From an uncultured bacterium (GTDB lineage: Bacteria > Verrucomicrobiota > Verrucomicrobiia > Verrucomicrobiales > V1-33): a stretch of DNA of 50,728 bases. The stretch is taken from positions 1 to 50,728 of the forward strand of contig CAIZWU010000091.1 of NCBI GenBank assembly GCA_903936775.1, in the 5' to 3' direction. The notes beneath the pieces were generated by a model that was not told where the DNA came from, did not search any database, and worked only from the letters and a program-made list of their open reading frames with translations. Of the stretch, positions 17,171 through 27,052 are shown in pieces (positions within the stretch are counted from its first letter, which is position 1; each line of letters starts with the position of its first letter). A program made the translations under genes and the position numbers.

Positions 17171-20100
17171 ATGTTTTACAGACTCCTCCTTGGTCTTCTG
17201 TTGTTCGGTTCCGGCATCGCCCGCGCCAACACCATCATCAACCTCGGGTCCGTATCTCAATTCACCGGACCGGAGTCGGCAGGCCTTGACCTTGCGGGGC
17301 AGTTTGACTACGCGATCAATTTCAGTAACGATGATCCGTTGCGGACGGTCAAAGGTCTGGTCTTCAAGCCTGACAATCAAGCCATCCCCGGGGCCACGCT
17401 GGTCGCCCCGCAGCACGTCACCCCATGGCAGACCAAGCCGGAGTATGGAGCCACGGCGGATGCCAATGCATTGGAGGAAATCATGCACGATATCCGCTGG
17501 GCAGATTCCAGCAGCGGGCAAAAGCTTCAGGCTAGCCTCGCGGTGACGCCAGGTGTCACCTACAAGCTGCAAATTCTGATTTCGGGGAACGGAGCGGAGA
17601 ACCGGCGCTGGGACATCCGTATCAACGGTCAGCCGGCGGTGGACGAAATCACCTCGCTCGGAGCCAGTCCGGGCGCCACCTATGCGACGGGCCGTTCCAC
17701 GGTTTATAGTTACGAATTCATTCCGGTCTCCTCCCCCCTCGTGGTTGAGATGGGCAACTTGTTTGGGATCAACGACGGCGGGGACCGCAACCCCATTTGG
17801 CAGGCGCTCACTTTGGAGCGGGTCTTCATTCCTCCCACTCCCGAAGATATTAGCCTGGTTCCTGCTAGCTTTTTTCCGCAGCAAAAGGACTATATTGGAA
17901 CATTCCGGATCACCGACATCAAATCCGATGCCACCCATGTCCTGACCCTGGTCCCCGGCGCCGGTTCCGCCGATAATGCCAAATTCGCACTGTCCGGTGG
18001 GCGGCTCTGGCCAAGCTCCACGGCCTTCCTGGGAGCGATTCCTGGCAGTTCTTACGGCGTCCGCATCCGGGCCACCGATGCAGGTGATGGCGCGCGCTGG
18101 TTGGAGAAGGCGTTTACGGTAACCTTGGAATCCCCTGATCCTCCAACTGCCGTAGTTCTGAATGCCACCTCGCTCGGTGCAGGACTGATTGGTGGTCAGG
18201 TAGCCGCATTGCTTTCTGCTGCTGACGCCGATCCCGTCGACCGCCATTCATTCGAGCTGGTGGCCGGCGAAGGCAGTGCTCAAAACAGCCTTTTCACCAT
18301 TGTCGGAAATGAACTCCAGCTCGCGTCTGCTTTGCCTGCACAAACCGCCCGGATTCAATTCCGGCTCCGGGCCACAGATCTGTCAGGGTTCAGCGTGGAG
18401 ACAGCATTCGCCCTTCCGGTGGTGGAGCCCCGGGTCCGGATCAATGAGGTCCTCGCCGTATCCACCGCCGCCTCCCTGCCATTGGATGAGAACAGTCAGC
18501 CGCAGGACTGGATCGAACTCTACAATGAGTTGGCCCAGCCCATGAACCTGAGTGGCTGGTATCTCACGGACGATCCTGACAATCTTCGGAAGTGGGCCTT
18601 CCCCAGTGTCCCGGTGCCCCCGCAGGGTTACCTGGTGGTCTTTGCCAGTGGCACCGGAGCTAAACCGGCCAATGGTCCGATCCATACCAATTTCAGCCTC
18701 AGTCAAAGTGGGGAAACCATACTTCTTGTCAGGCCTGATGGTCAAATCGCGTCCCGCGCCCTGCCGCCCGGGCTCTACCCCAATACCACCTGGGGCATTG
18801 GCGGTGGGGGGGCGGAAGCCGGATACCTCCGTAATCCCACGCCCGGAGCCCTGAATTCTCCTCCCGCTTCCGCCGGACGGAATGAGGTGCTTTTCAGCGT
18901 GCCTCATGGCTACTACGATGTTGCTTTTCCGCTGACGCTCACGCCATCGGTCCCGGGATCCGTCATCCGTTATACTCTCAATGGCAGTCCTCCCACCCCT
19001 TCCAGTCCGGTCTACTCCGGGCCTTTCACGATTACGCCAGTGGCGGGCACCACCCGATCCGGGGTGCGTATTGTCCGCGCGGTTGCGACCCATCCGGATG
19101 CGGCCTACTCCCCAGTTGCCACCCAGACCTATTTCTTTGTCAACGGCGTGAGCAGTCCTGCCGTCGACGGCATCGTAGGGCAGACCAACCTCTTTGCCTC
19201 CATCCGCAACCACGCCACCTACGGCCCGCTGTTTGACGATGCCCTGCTGGCCTTGCCGTCGGTTTCCCTCGTCATCAACAACTCGGGGGAACTGCCTTTT
19301 TCCGAAACCGAGAGCAGCGTTGAGTTGCTGGATCCGAGAGGTGGCGAGGCTGGATTCACCATCCCGGCCGGGGTCATCCGGAGCGGCACGTCCAGCCTGT
19401 CTTTTGCCAAGGGCAGCATGAGCGTGCGTTTCCGGGGGGAATACGGGGCCACCCAACTGGACTACCCCGTCTACGGCCGCCACCCTCATGATCCTCTCGG
19501 TGCGGTAACGACCTTCAAGGAACTCCGGTTCCGCAGCGGCTCGCATGATACCCACTCCTGGTTGGGAACGTCGGAGAACCCGCCCGTTCCCTATGGCAGT
19601 CCGCCCGTCACCCGGAGCGGCGACGCCCAGTTGATCCGGAACATTTGGCAGGAGGATGTCCATCTGATGATGGGGCAACCCGGCATGCACGGGCGCATGG
19701 TGCAGTTGTTTGTGAATGGAAATTATTACGGCATTTATCATATCCTGGAACACCCTGATGACGATTACATGGGTAGCTATTTCGCGGGCTCCTCCGGGGA
19801 TTATCACTACACCGGCGGCGGCACCACCGGCAGCGTTCATGACGCCGAATCCTGGAGTGTGGTCTGGGCACAGATTAAAGAATCGCTTGCCAATTTCACG
19901 CAGGCCAAACGGTGGATTGATATGACCAATCTGGCAGATTACATGGCGCTCAGTTTTTATGCGGGGAACGATTGGGATTGGACCTCGCTGCACAATTGGG
20001 GGGCGGCCGGTCATCGGTTGCCGGACCGGGGCGGCTGGAAATTTTTTCCCCAGGACGTGGATATTTCCCTCCAGGATGTCGATGCGGACTGCACCGATCA

Positions 20101-22639
20101 GACCGTGCCTGACGGTATTTTCCATGCCCTCCTCGCTTACCCTGACTTCAAGGTGTTGTGGCGGGACCGTATTTACCGTCACTTTTTTCACGAGGGGCTT
20201 CTCACGCCTGCCAAGGTCAACGCATCCTACAATTTGCGGGCGGAGGAAATCTACACCGCCATTGTGGCCGAGACCGCCCGCTGGCAACCGACCAGCAGCG
20301 TCGGCCCGCTCCCGTGGGACCGGAATGGGGAGTGGACGGTGGAGCGGAATTATCTGAACAACATCTTTTTCCCGCAGCGCACCGCCAAGGTTCTCAGCCA
20401 GTTCAAGGCAAGGGGCTGGTATCCTGTGGAAGCTCCGGAAATGAGCCAGCGGGGAGGCACCGTCCCGGCAGGGAGTGAGATTGGACTTTCGGCTCCCAGC
20501 GGCACGATTTATTACACCACCGACGGGAGTGATCCCCGTTTGTCCGGAGGCGCCTTGAATCCCACCGCCGCGGCTTATCAATCCAGTGTCAGCACGGTTA
20601 CTGTGGTGGATGCCCACGACGGCCGTGCCGGCCGGGGAGCCGTTTGGAAATATCTTGTTCCCGCAGCCGATCCCGGGGCCACGTGGATGACGCCAGAATT
20701 CAATGACGCGGCGTGGCCCTCTGGTGCGGTGGAGGCGGGCTACGGAGAGGCAGGGCAAATCACCGACGTGGGATTTGCCGATAGCGATCCGGTCACCGAG
20801 GGCGTGCAGCCCAATTTGACCACCTATTTCCGCCACCGCTTCAATGTCGCGAATGCTGCCAGCATCACCGGGCTGAGCCTGCGCCTGAAGCGGGATGATG
20901 GTGCGGTGGTTTATCTCAACGGGCGTGAAGTAATGCGTTCCGCCATGCCGGCCGGGGTCGTCGGATTCACCACTCCTGGCAATGCCGGGGTGAATGTGCC
21001 TGACGATGGCAAGACCTGGTTCAGCCAAGTGCTGACGCCCAGCCAATACACCCTCGTGACTGGGACCAACGTAATCGCCGTCGAAGTCCATAATGCTTCC
21101 TCCAGCAGTGGGGACCTGATTTTTGATCTGGAACTGAGAGCCAATTCCCAGGTGTCGCCGCAGCCTCTCATCCTTGGTGCGCCGACTGTGGTGAAGACCC
21201 GGGCGCGCGCGCTCAATGGGGACTGGTCAGCCCTCAATGAGGCGTTCTTTGTGCTCGCCGGCACCCAGCCTGCCGCTACGGGGAACATCACGCTGACGGA
21301 AATTCACTATCACCCGGAGGGCGCGGGGCAGGGGGATGCAGAGTTCCTCGAGTTCCGCAATACCTCCACTTCGCCCGTGGATTTTTCCGGCCTGCAACTC
21401 AGTGGGGCGGTCGACTTCACCTTCCCGATGGGGGCCGTAGTGCTGCCGGATCAGCACATCGTGGTCGTCAATTCCCCCGTGCTTTTTGATGCCCGTTACC
21501 GCAACCCCGCCTCTCCTTACTACCGGGCAGGCATTCAGGTCGCAGGCACTTGGTCGGGGTCCTTGGCCAATAGTGGGGAAACCGTGGTGGTCACCGACCC
21601 TGGCCACGCTCCAGTTTTCAGCTTCGCATGGAGTGATGATGGGGCTTGGCCCGGCCGGGCCGATGGGAGTGGGAGTTCGCTGGAGCTGAAAGCTCCTTTG
21701 GATGCTCCTGCTTCCCTGTCTGAAAAAAAGGCATGGTTGGGCACCCCCGGGAACTGGCGGCCCAGCACGGAATTCCACGGATCCCCTGGCGCGGCCGGCA
21801 GTGGGCCTGACTCCCGCGTCGTGATCAACGAAGTCCTTTCCTCCTCCCTCGCTCCCTCGCTGGATTTCATTGAACTTTTCAATCCCGGCTCCCTCCCTCA
21901 ACCAATCGGCGGATGGTTTCTCAGCGATACCGCAGATCAACTTCGCAAATACCGGCTGCCCGCTCCCGCAATCCTCAGCGCACGCGGCCATCTGGTGTTG
22001 ACAGAGCAACATTTCAATAACGCCGCTGACCCTGCCTGTTTCTTTCCTTTTTCGCTGAGCAGCGCCGGTGATGATGTCTTTCTGATGGAAGCAGACGTGG
22101 CCGGCAACCTCCTTCGCTTCGCCGACCGTGTGGAATTCCCCGCCGCTCCCGGAGGCATGACGTTTGGGCGTTATCCCGACGGTTCAGGCCCGTTGCAACT
22201 CGGGCGCTCCCCTTCGGCGGGCACCGCCAATGCCCCCCTGATTCCGGAGTATGCGGCCTGGGTCACCTCTTCGTTTCCTCCGGCTACTCCGGGAACAGAC
22301 ACCGCGTTGGATGCTGATCCGGATCAGGACGGGATGACCAATCTGCTTGAGTTTGCCTGCCAGCTTCCGCCGCTCATTCCTGGGGGCTCGCCCTTGGTCC
22401 TGGGGTCTCCCACGGGCGGCAGCCCGCTGCAGATCACTTACTTCATCCGTCAGGATATTCCGGGGCTCCGGGCCATCCTGCAACTCTCCTCCGATAGTCA
22501 AAACTGGGATAATCACGAAACCGGGATTGAGCGGCTCAGCGCAATTTCCCAACCCGACGGTACGATCCGCGTAACCGCCCGCATCAAAGCTGATCCTCCC
22601 GCCCCCCGGCGCTTCCTCCGCCTCGCCGTATCGCTCTAG
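17171..22639 (+). CDS. Giant secreted malectin-like / lamin-tail / CotH protein
   Basis: 1822 residues with signal MFYRLLLGLLLFGSGIARA. In order: a malectin-like domain (about 20-225, nearly the same as domain 1 of the preceding protein); a cadherin-like region (235-420); lamin-tail domain 1 (WIELYNELAQPMNLSGWYL); a chitobiase-type C-terminal beta domain (VIRYTLNGSPPTP); a CotH region (HGRMVQLFVNGNYYGIYHI, FFPQDVDISL); a second chitobiase-type unit (IYYTTDGSDP); a discoidin-like region (LKRDDGAVVYLNGREV); two more lamin-tail domains (EFLEFRNTS, DFIELFNPGS); and a tail with DPDQDGMTNLLEF. CotH proteins in Bacillus are spore-coat protein kinases; the kinase role here is inference. The start was chosen by signal peptide; an upstream reading frame overlaps the terminator. 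Confidence 0.8.
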   Translation: MFYRLLLGLLLFGSGIARANTIINLGSVSQFTGPESAGLDLAGQFDYAINFSNDDPLRTVKGLVFKPDNQAIPGATLVAPQHVTPWQTKPEYGATADANALEEIMHDIRWADSSSGQKLQASLAVTPGVTYKLQILISGNGAENRRWDIRINGQPAVDEITSLGASPGATYATGRSTVYSYEFIPVSSPLVVEMGNLFGINDGGDRNPIWQALTLERVFIPPTPEDISLVPASFFPQQKDYIGTFRITDIKSDATHVLTLVPGAGSADNAKFALSGGRLWPSSTAFLGAIPGSSYGVRIRATDAGDGARWLEKAFTVTLESPDPPTAVVLNATSLGAGLIGGQVAALLSAADADPVDRHSFELVAGEGSAQNSLFTIVGNELQLASALPAQTARIQFRLRATDLSGFSVETAFALPVVEPRVRINEVLAVSTAASLPLDENSQPQDWIELYNELAQPMNLSGWYLTDDPDNLRKWAFPSVPVPPQGYLVVFASGTGAKPANGPIHTNFSLSQSGETILLVRPDGQIASRALPPGLYPNTTWGIGGGGAEAGYLRNPTPGALNSPPASAGRNEVLFSVPHGYYDVAFPLTLTPSVPGSVIRYTLNGSPPTPSSPVYSGPFTITPVAGTTRSGVRIVRAVATHPDAAYSPVATQTYFFVNGVSSPAVDGIVGQTNLFASIRNHATYGPLFDDALLALPSVSLVINNSGELPFSETESSVELLDPRGGEAGFTIPAGVIRSGTSSLSFAKGSMSVRFRGEYGATQLDYPVYGRHPHDPLGAVTTFKELRFRSGSHDTHSWLGTSENPPVPYGSPPVTRSGDAQLIRNIWQEDVHLMMGQPGMHGRMVQLFVNGNYYGIYHILEHPDDDYMGSYFAGSSGDYHYTGGGTTGSVHDAESWSVVWAQIKESLANFTQAKRWIDMTNLADYMALSFYAGNDWDWTSLHNWGAAGHRLPDRGGWKFFPQDVDISLQDVDADCTDQTVPDGIFHALLAYPDFKVLWRDRIYRHFFHEGLLTPAKVNASYNLRAEEIYTAIVAETARWQPTSSVGPLPWDRNGEWTVERNYLNNIFFPQRTAKVLSQFKARGWYPVEAPEMSQRGGTVPAGSEIGLSAPSGTIYYTTDGSDPRLSGGALNPTAAAYQSSVSTVTVVDAHDGRAGRGAVWKYLVPAADPGATWMTPEFNDAAWPSGAVEAGYGEAGQITDVGFADSDPVTEGVQPNLTTYFRHRFNVANAASITGLSLRLKRDDGAVVYLNGREVMRSAMPAGVVGFTTPGNAGVNVPDDGKTWFSQVLTPSQYTLVTGTNVIAVEVHNASSSSGDLIFDLELRANSQVSPQPLILGAPTVVKTRARALNGDWSALNEAFFVLAGTQPAATGNITLTEIHYHPEGAGQGDAEFLEFRNTSTSPVDFSGLQLSGAVDFTFPMGAVVLPDQHIVVVNSPVLFDARYRNPASPYYRAGIQVAGTWSGSLANSGETVVVTDPGHAPVFSFAWSDDGAWPGRADGSGSSLELKAPLDAPASLSEKKAWLGTPGNWRPSTEFHGSPGAAGSGPDSRVVINEVLSSSLAPSLDFIELFNPGSLPQPIGGWFLSDTADQLRKYRLPAPAILSARGHLVLTEQHFNNAADPACFFPFSLSSAGDDVFLMEADVAGNLLRFADRVEFPAAPGGMTFGRYPDGSGPLQLGRSPSAGTANAPLIPEYAAWVTSSFPPATPGTDTALDADPDQDGMTNLLEFACQLPPLIPGGSPLVLGSPTGGSPLQITYFIRQDIPGLRAILQLSSDSQNWDNHETGIERLSAISQPDGTIRVTARIKADPPAPRRFLRLAVSL

Positions 22640-22936
22640 TTTAGGCACTGGAGGGCTTGGCAAGTTCGATCCCGGAAGGGGTATGGAGTATTTCCGTCCG
22701 GGGTTCCTTTCCGGGATTACCGACTCAACGGGCGATACAGGAGGCAAGGGCATCGGGTGGAGGTGCCGAAGATGATGGCTTCGTAACCGAGGGCCTTCCC
22801 GGTGCCCAGTGGTCCCCACGGGGTGGAGGCCGGGAGGGTGGGAAGGCGTTGCCGGTGGGGAGAAGAATTTTTGTTGCACCGGCAACCCGCGTTGGTAGTG
22901 TCGCACTCCTTCAGACCGCCCGTTCCCCTGCTTCGG
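22640..22936. other. Gene-free stretch with an inverted repeat
   Basis: No gene was seen in this stretch of about 297 bp. GTTGCCGGTG at 22848-22857 is a perfect inverted repeat of CACCGGCAAC at 22877-22886 with a 19-nt loop containing AAGAATTTTTG. No T tract follows, so it is not a canonical terminator. It ends 50 bp before the next ATG and could be an operator or mRNA leader hairpin. Confidence 0.35.
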
Positions 22937-23842
22937 ATGCCCGTTTCCCCTGCCACTCCCCTGCTTTTGGCGCCCCTCTGGGTGTCACTGGGACTGGCCA
23001 TGTCCCTGCCGGCCCAGACGGCCGCTCCGGCCAAGCCCGGGGCCAAACCCGCGCCCAGTCCGGCCACTAAGCCCGCGGCGCCCCCGGCCAAAGGTGCTCA
23101 GGGTGCCATCGGGCCGATTGCGGCATTGCCCCGGGTGTATGCTCCCACCCGGCCGCGGGATGTCGCCCCGAAATTCCCATGGAAGCGGAATATCACGACA
23201 ACGGTGTTTTGGATCGGGGAAGCGCCGGCGGGCCGCAACACCACCCCCAATCATAAAAGTTCCTGGGACACCGAGTGGCAGGAAAATTATGGAGGGTTTG
23301 ACGATCCGAACCGCGAAAACCGGACTTATGACTTCCATCCCAAGGGGTTTGTGCCCAATCTGAATCCGTTCTACGTGGCGTTGCCCTTCAACGATCAGAC
23401 CAACAAGGAGATCGCGGCGATGAAAATTCCGTGGTACAAAACCCGGAAGCATCCCGAAAGTAACAGCGCTTGTCACGGGACCTGGCTTGCCATCCGTGTT
23501 GGCAATAAGACTTGTTTTGCCCAATGGGAGGATTGTGGGCCCTTTGTGACCGACGACCATAATTACGTCTTTGGCACGGCTCCTCCCCGGAATGCTGAAA
23601 ACGGCGGGGCCGGTCTGGACGTGTCCCCGGCGGTGCGGGACTTTCTCGGGATCAGCAGCGGGGTCCAGTGCGACTGGCGGTTCTGCACCCCCGCCGAAGT
23701 TCCGGACGGTCCTTGGACCCGGTTCGGTGACGGGAAAAAACTAGCCAGTGGCGGGGAGCAGGATGTGGCGGCAATCCGGGCGAAATATGCGGAACTGGTG
23801 CGGCAGCGCGAGGAATGGCTGAAGCGGAATCCAGCGCGTTAG
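22937..23842 (+). CDS. Secreted protein with RlpA/expansin-like double-psi beta-barrel core
   Basis: 301 residues. A signal peptide (residues 1-28) is followed by a Pro/Ala/Lys linker (KPGAKPAPSPATKPAAPP), a feature of cell-wall-bound proteins. The core has TTVFWIGEAPAG, FVPNLNPFYVALPFND, a CHGTWLAIRVGNKTCFAQW strand pair, EDCGPFVTDDH and GLDVSPAVRDFLGI, the last very like the DLSPAAFxxLG end of RlpA and expansin barrels. Cysteines at CHGTW, KTCFAQ, EDCG and CDWRFC may form disulfides. A role in cell-wall or polysaccharide handling is inferred; catalytic residues were not proven. The ATG at 22937 starts the signal peptide. Confidence 0.6.
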   Translation: MPVSPATPLLLAPLWVSLGLAMSLPAQTAAPAKPGAKPAPSPATKPAAPPAKGAQGAIGPIAALPRVYAPTRPRDVAPKFPWKRNITTTVFWIGEAPAGRNTTPNHKSSWDTEWQENYGGFDDPNRENRTYDFHPKGFVPNLNPFYVALPFNDQTNKEIAAMKIPWYKTRKHPESNSACHGTWLAIRVGNKTCFAQWEDCGPFVTDDHNYVFGTAPPRNAENGGAGLDVSPAVRDFLGISSGVQCDWRFCTPAEVPDGPWTRFGDGKKLASGGEQDVAAIRAKYAELVRQREEWLKRNPAR

Positions 23843-23900
23843 GGCGGGCAGGGGAATCGCAGCTTGGCCTTGCAGGTTGCAGGCGGACCGAAACCGCGGC

Positions 23901-23906
23901 AGAGGA
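23901..23906 (+). promoter_or_regulatory. Shine-Dalgarno of rsmA-nudix
   Basis: AGAGGA lies 6 nt upstream of ATG 23913 and decides that start over an ATG at 23877. Most other genes in the window have no such motif. Confidence 0.6.
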
Positions 23907-23912
23907 CATCGC

Positions 23913-25304
23913 ATGGGACGACCACGATCATCGAAATCCAAAGACACCACACCGGAACGTCAGGCGGCGCGGCGCGTCATGCGCGAACGCGACATAGATC
24001 CCAGCTACGGCATGGGGCAGAATTTCATGACCGACCGGACCGTGGCCTCGTGGATCGTCGACCAGCTGGATGTTCGGCCGGAGGATACCGTCATCGAAAT
24101 CGGTCCGGGCATGGGAGCGCTGACGGAGCACCTCGTGACCAAGGGTGCCCGCCGGGTGGTGCTGGTGGAGAAGGATGACAAATTGGTGGAACTGGTGAAA
24201 TCAAAGTTCGGCCATCTGGCCGGAGTGGAGGTGCATCACGCCGATGCCATCCGGTTTGATCTGCGGTCCTTTTACGCGGAGCAGCCGGTGAAGGTGCTGG
24301 GTGCCCTGCCGTATTCCTGCGGCACGGAGATCATCCGGAATGTGATGTCGCATCCCAGTCCGGCCTGCCGCGCCGTCTTTACTCTGCAAAAGGAAGTCTG
24401 CCTGAAACTAAGCGCGAAACCGCACGATCACCTCTACGGCCTCCTCACCCTGCGCAGCCAGGCCTGGTGGGATATTGCCTATCTGCGCGAATTGCCTCCT
24501 GACATTTTCGTGCCGCGTCCGGCGGTGGACAGCGGCGTGATCGCCATGACCCCGCGCCCCCGCGTGGGATTTCCGGTGTTTGAGGAGAAGCTGTTCGACC
24601 GCCTGCTCAGTCACGGGTTTTCCCAGCGCCGTAAAATGATGCGGAATCTCCTGCCCAAAAATCCTGACCATGCGTGGGAGGACCTCGCGGCCAAGGTCGG
24701 CTTCAACCCGCTGGCCCGCGCCCAGGAATTGAGCCTGCGGCAATGGGTGGACCTGACGAATGAATACGACCCCGATCCGAAAAAAGGCCATGGCCAGAGT
24801 GGGGAGGAAGTCTTCGATGTGGTGGATGAAAACGACCAGGTGATCCGTCAGGAACTCCGCCGCATCGTCCACGCGGAAAACTTGCGGCACCGCGCGGTGC
24901 ATCTTTTTGTCTTCAATGACGCCGGGGAAATTTTTCTCCAACTGCGCAGCCATCTGAAGGACAAGATGCCGGAGCGATGGGACAGCAGTGCCGCCGGGCA
25001 CGTGGACTCCGGCGAGGACTATCTCACATCCGCCGTCCGCGAAATCGAAGAGGAATTGGGCATCAAAACCACCGCCGACCGGCTGAAACTGGAAACCACC
25101 CTCCCTGCCGGTCCCGGCACTGGCTGGGAGTTTGTGCATTTGTATTCCCTGACATGGAATAATCCCCTGCGCTGGCCGGCCGCAGAGATCGAAACCGGCC
25201 AATGGTTTGCCCCGGAGCAAGTGGACCGCTGGATCCGGCAGCGGCCGCAGGATTTCGCGGAGGGCTTCATGGAATGCTGGCGGCGCTGGCGGAAGAATCC
25301 GTGA
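23913..25304 (+). CDS. rsmA: RsmA (KsgA)-like 16S rRNA dimethyladenosine transferase fused to a NUDIX hydrolase
   Basis: 463 residues. Residues 1-285 follow KsgA/RsmA: MGQNFMTDRTVASWIVDQL, VIEIGPGMGALTEHL (SAM binding), HADAIRFDL, FTLQKEVCLKL, PPDIFVPRPAVDSGVIAM, and a C-terminal KMMRNLLP/AQELSLRQWVDL part. RsmA dimethylates two adenines near the 3' end of 16S rRNA. The catalytic NLPY motif reads ALPY at 131-134. Residues 300-440 are a NUDIX domain close to isomerase/YfcD types, with an intact Nudix box at 362-384 (GHVDSGE and REIEEELGI). The domains are one continuous frame. Start is supported by AGAGGA. It converges on the OppA-like gene with a 1-bp gap between stops. Confidence 0.8.
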   Translation: MGRPRSSKSKDTTPERQAARRVMRERDIDPSYGMGQNFMTDRTVASWIVDQLDVRPEDTVIEIGPGMGALTEHLVTKGARRVVLVEKDDKLVELVKSKFGHLAGVEVHHADAIRFDLRSFYAEQPVKVLGALPYSCGTEIIRNVMSHPSPACRAVFTLQKEVCLKLSAKPHDHLYGLLTLRSQAWWDIAYLRELPPDIFVPRPAVDSGVIAMTPRPRVGFPVFEEKLFDRLLSHGFSQRRKMMRNLLPKNPDHAWEDLAAKVGFNPLARAQELSLRQWVDLTNEYDPDPKKGHGQSGEEVFDVVDENDQVIRQELRRIVHAENLRHRAVHLFVFNDAGEIFLQLRSHLKDKMPERWDSSAAGHVDSGEDYLTSAVREIEEELGIKTTADRLKLETTLPAGPGTGWEFVHLYSLTWNNPLRWPAAEIETGQWFAPEQVDRWIRQRPQDFAEGFMECWRRWRKNP

Positions 25305-25305
25305 T

Positions 25306-26943
25306 TCAAGGGTTCGTCCTGCCCAGCCGTGGCGGCGGTTGTTTCCAGAACATGCAGCGCAGCGGGTGTTCGTCGATCAGGTTGGCTTCCACCCCGCCGA
25401 GGAATTCCGGCTGGTAGAACTGGACCCCGACGTAGTGGTAGACCGGGGCGATGACACACTCGGTTTCGATGAGCTGGGTCTCCGCCTGCTTCAGGATGGC
25501 GTAGCGTTTGGTGGCATCGGCTTCGGCGGCAGCCAGGGAGATCAGGGCGTCGTAGGCGGCGCTGGACCAGCCGGTGCGGTTGTTGCCACTGGTGGTGAGG
25601 AACATGTCGAGAAACGTATTCGGATCATTGTAGTCGCCGACCCAGCTGGAGCGGCAGACATCGTAATCAACCTTCTTCTGGGAGTCGAGGTAGGTCTTAT
25701 ATTCCTCGCTGGTCAGGGCCACCGTAATGCCGAGGTGCCGTTGCCACATGGATTGGAGTTCCACCGCGATACCCCGGTCGGACGGGAATTTGCTGGGGTA
25801 AAGGAAACTCAGGACCGGAAATCCGCGGCCGTCCGGAAAACCGGCCGCGGCCAGCAGGCGTTTGGCTTCGGCAATGTCAGGACGGAGGCCCGCGGGTGGT
25901 TGATAGTTGTCGCCGGTGCCTGGCGGCGTGATGGTGAAGGCGGGCACTTCCCCGAGCCGGGTCACGGCATTGACGATCCGGTCGCGGTCCAGGACGAGAG
26001 TCAGGGCCTTCCGGACCCGCGGATCGTCATAGGGTTTCCGTTTGGCATTGAAGCGGATGAACCAGGTGGCGAGAAACGGTTTGTGGTGAAAGTAGGGTTT
26101 CTTCCGCAGTTCATCGGCGAGAGCATTCGGGATCAGACCCTTGTCCATCATGAGATCGGAACCCCCGGTGAGGAAAAGATTTACCGCGGTGGAGGGATTG
26201 TCGATGGGCAGGACGTCCACGGAGGCCATTTTTACGTTGGCGGCATCCCAGTAGGTGGGGTTGCGCTCCAGGCGGATGCGGTCATTGAGCCGCCATTCCT
26301 TGAGTTGATAAGGGCCGTTGCCGACCAGTTGGCCGGGCTTGAAATAAGCCGCCCCCAGTTTTTCGAAGGACGGCACATGGATCGGGCAAAAAGCCATGAA
26401 GGCGATGAGATCCTTGAAGTAAGGCACGGGATTCTCCAAGGTCACGACCAGGGTGCGGTCATCCGGGGCCTTGACGCCGACCTCGTTGAAGTCTGTAATT
26501 GTGCCGGTGTTATAGGCTTCGGCGTTTTTGATGCAGTAGAAGATGGAGGCGTAGTCCGCGGCAGTCGCCGGCCGGAGAAAACGGTTCCAGGACAACATGA
26601 AATCGCGGGAGGTCACGGGCTCGCCATTGCTCCAGCGGGCGGTGTCGCGGAACGGGAAGGTATATGTCAGGCCATCCGGGGATACCGATGGTTCAAGGGA
26701 TACTCCGGGTTCGGCCCGGCCTTGGGAATTGTACCGCATCAGCCCTTCGAACAACGAGGTGACGACCCGGCCATCCACCTGGGCACTGACCTGGGCAGGG
26801 TCGAGGGAACCGACCTCCGCGCCGTTGATGAAAACCAGGTCCGCCGGGGCCGTGGTGCGGTCGCCACACGCGGACAGCGCCAGGGCGCAGACGGCAGTCA
26901 CGAGCCGGAGGGAGGTGAAACGGAAAGGCAGGGAGCGCAGCAT
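25306..26943 (-). CDS. OppA-family substrate-binding lipoprotein of a peptide ABC transporter
   Basis: 545 residues. A lipoprotein signal ends in LALSAC, with lipidated Cys26. The mature part has the SBP_bac_5 signatures: EVGSLDPAQ, LFEGLMRYN, TYTFPFRDTARWSNGEPV (residues near the start of lobe I), YWDAANVKMASVD, and the C-terminal YDVCRSSWVGDYNDPNTFLD typical of OppA/MppA. It would deliver oligopeptides or murein peptides to a permease; no permease gene is in this window, so it is an orphan binding protein here. The ATG at 26943 begins the lipoprotein signal. It lies divergently oriented to nothing upstream and ends 1 bp from the RsmA stop. Confidence 0.85.
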   Translation of the reverse strand: MLRSLPFRFTSLRLVTAVCALALSACGDRTTAPADLVFINGAEVGSLDPAQVSAQVDGRVVTSLFEGLMRYNSQGRAEPGVSLEPSVSPDGLTYTFPFRDTARWSNGEPVTSRDFMLSWNRFLRPATAADYASIFYCIKNAEAYNTGTITDFNEVGVKAPDDRTLVVTLENPVPYFKDLIAFMAFCPIHVPSFEKLGAAYFKPGQLVGNGPYQLKEWRLNDRIRLERNPTYWDAANVKMASVDVLPIDNPSTAVNLFLTGGSDLMMDKGLIPNALADELRKKPYFHHKPFLATWFIRFNAKRKPYDDPRVRKALTLVLDRDRIVNAVTRLGEVPAFTITPPGTGDNYQPPAGLRPDIAEAKRLLAAAGFPDGRGFPVLSFLYPSKFPSDRGIAVELQSMWQRHLGITVALTSEEYKTYLDSQKKVDYDVCRSSWVGDYNDPNTFLDMFLTTSGNNRTGWSSAAYDALISLAAAEADATKRYAILKQAETQLIETECVIAPVYHYVGVQFYQPEFLGGVEANLIDEHPLRCMFWKQPPPRLGRTNP

Positions 26944-27052
26944 GGATAAAAAGAGGTGGCGGCAATCTGGCACGCTCCGGATTCAAGGCAAATGGGTCCC
27001 GGTCAAAGCTTTCACCCCGGGCGCGGCCGGCCGCCGGCTCTGCCTGGAATGA

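Noticed and set aside
18383..21091. Long antisense open frame of about 900 codons under the giant CotH gene
   Set aside because: Its composition is Arg/Gly/His-rich as expected of a shadow frame; the plus-strand gene has clear domains.
22844..22856. Dispersed repeat shared with about 45670 (AAGGCGTTGCCGG)
   Set aside because: Only 13-15 bp match, with unlike flanks; two copies are too few to call a repeat family.
23877..23912. Upstream start for rsmA
   Set aside because: The added 12 residues are not conserved in the family and the Shine-Dalgarno fits 23913.
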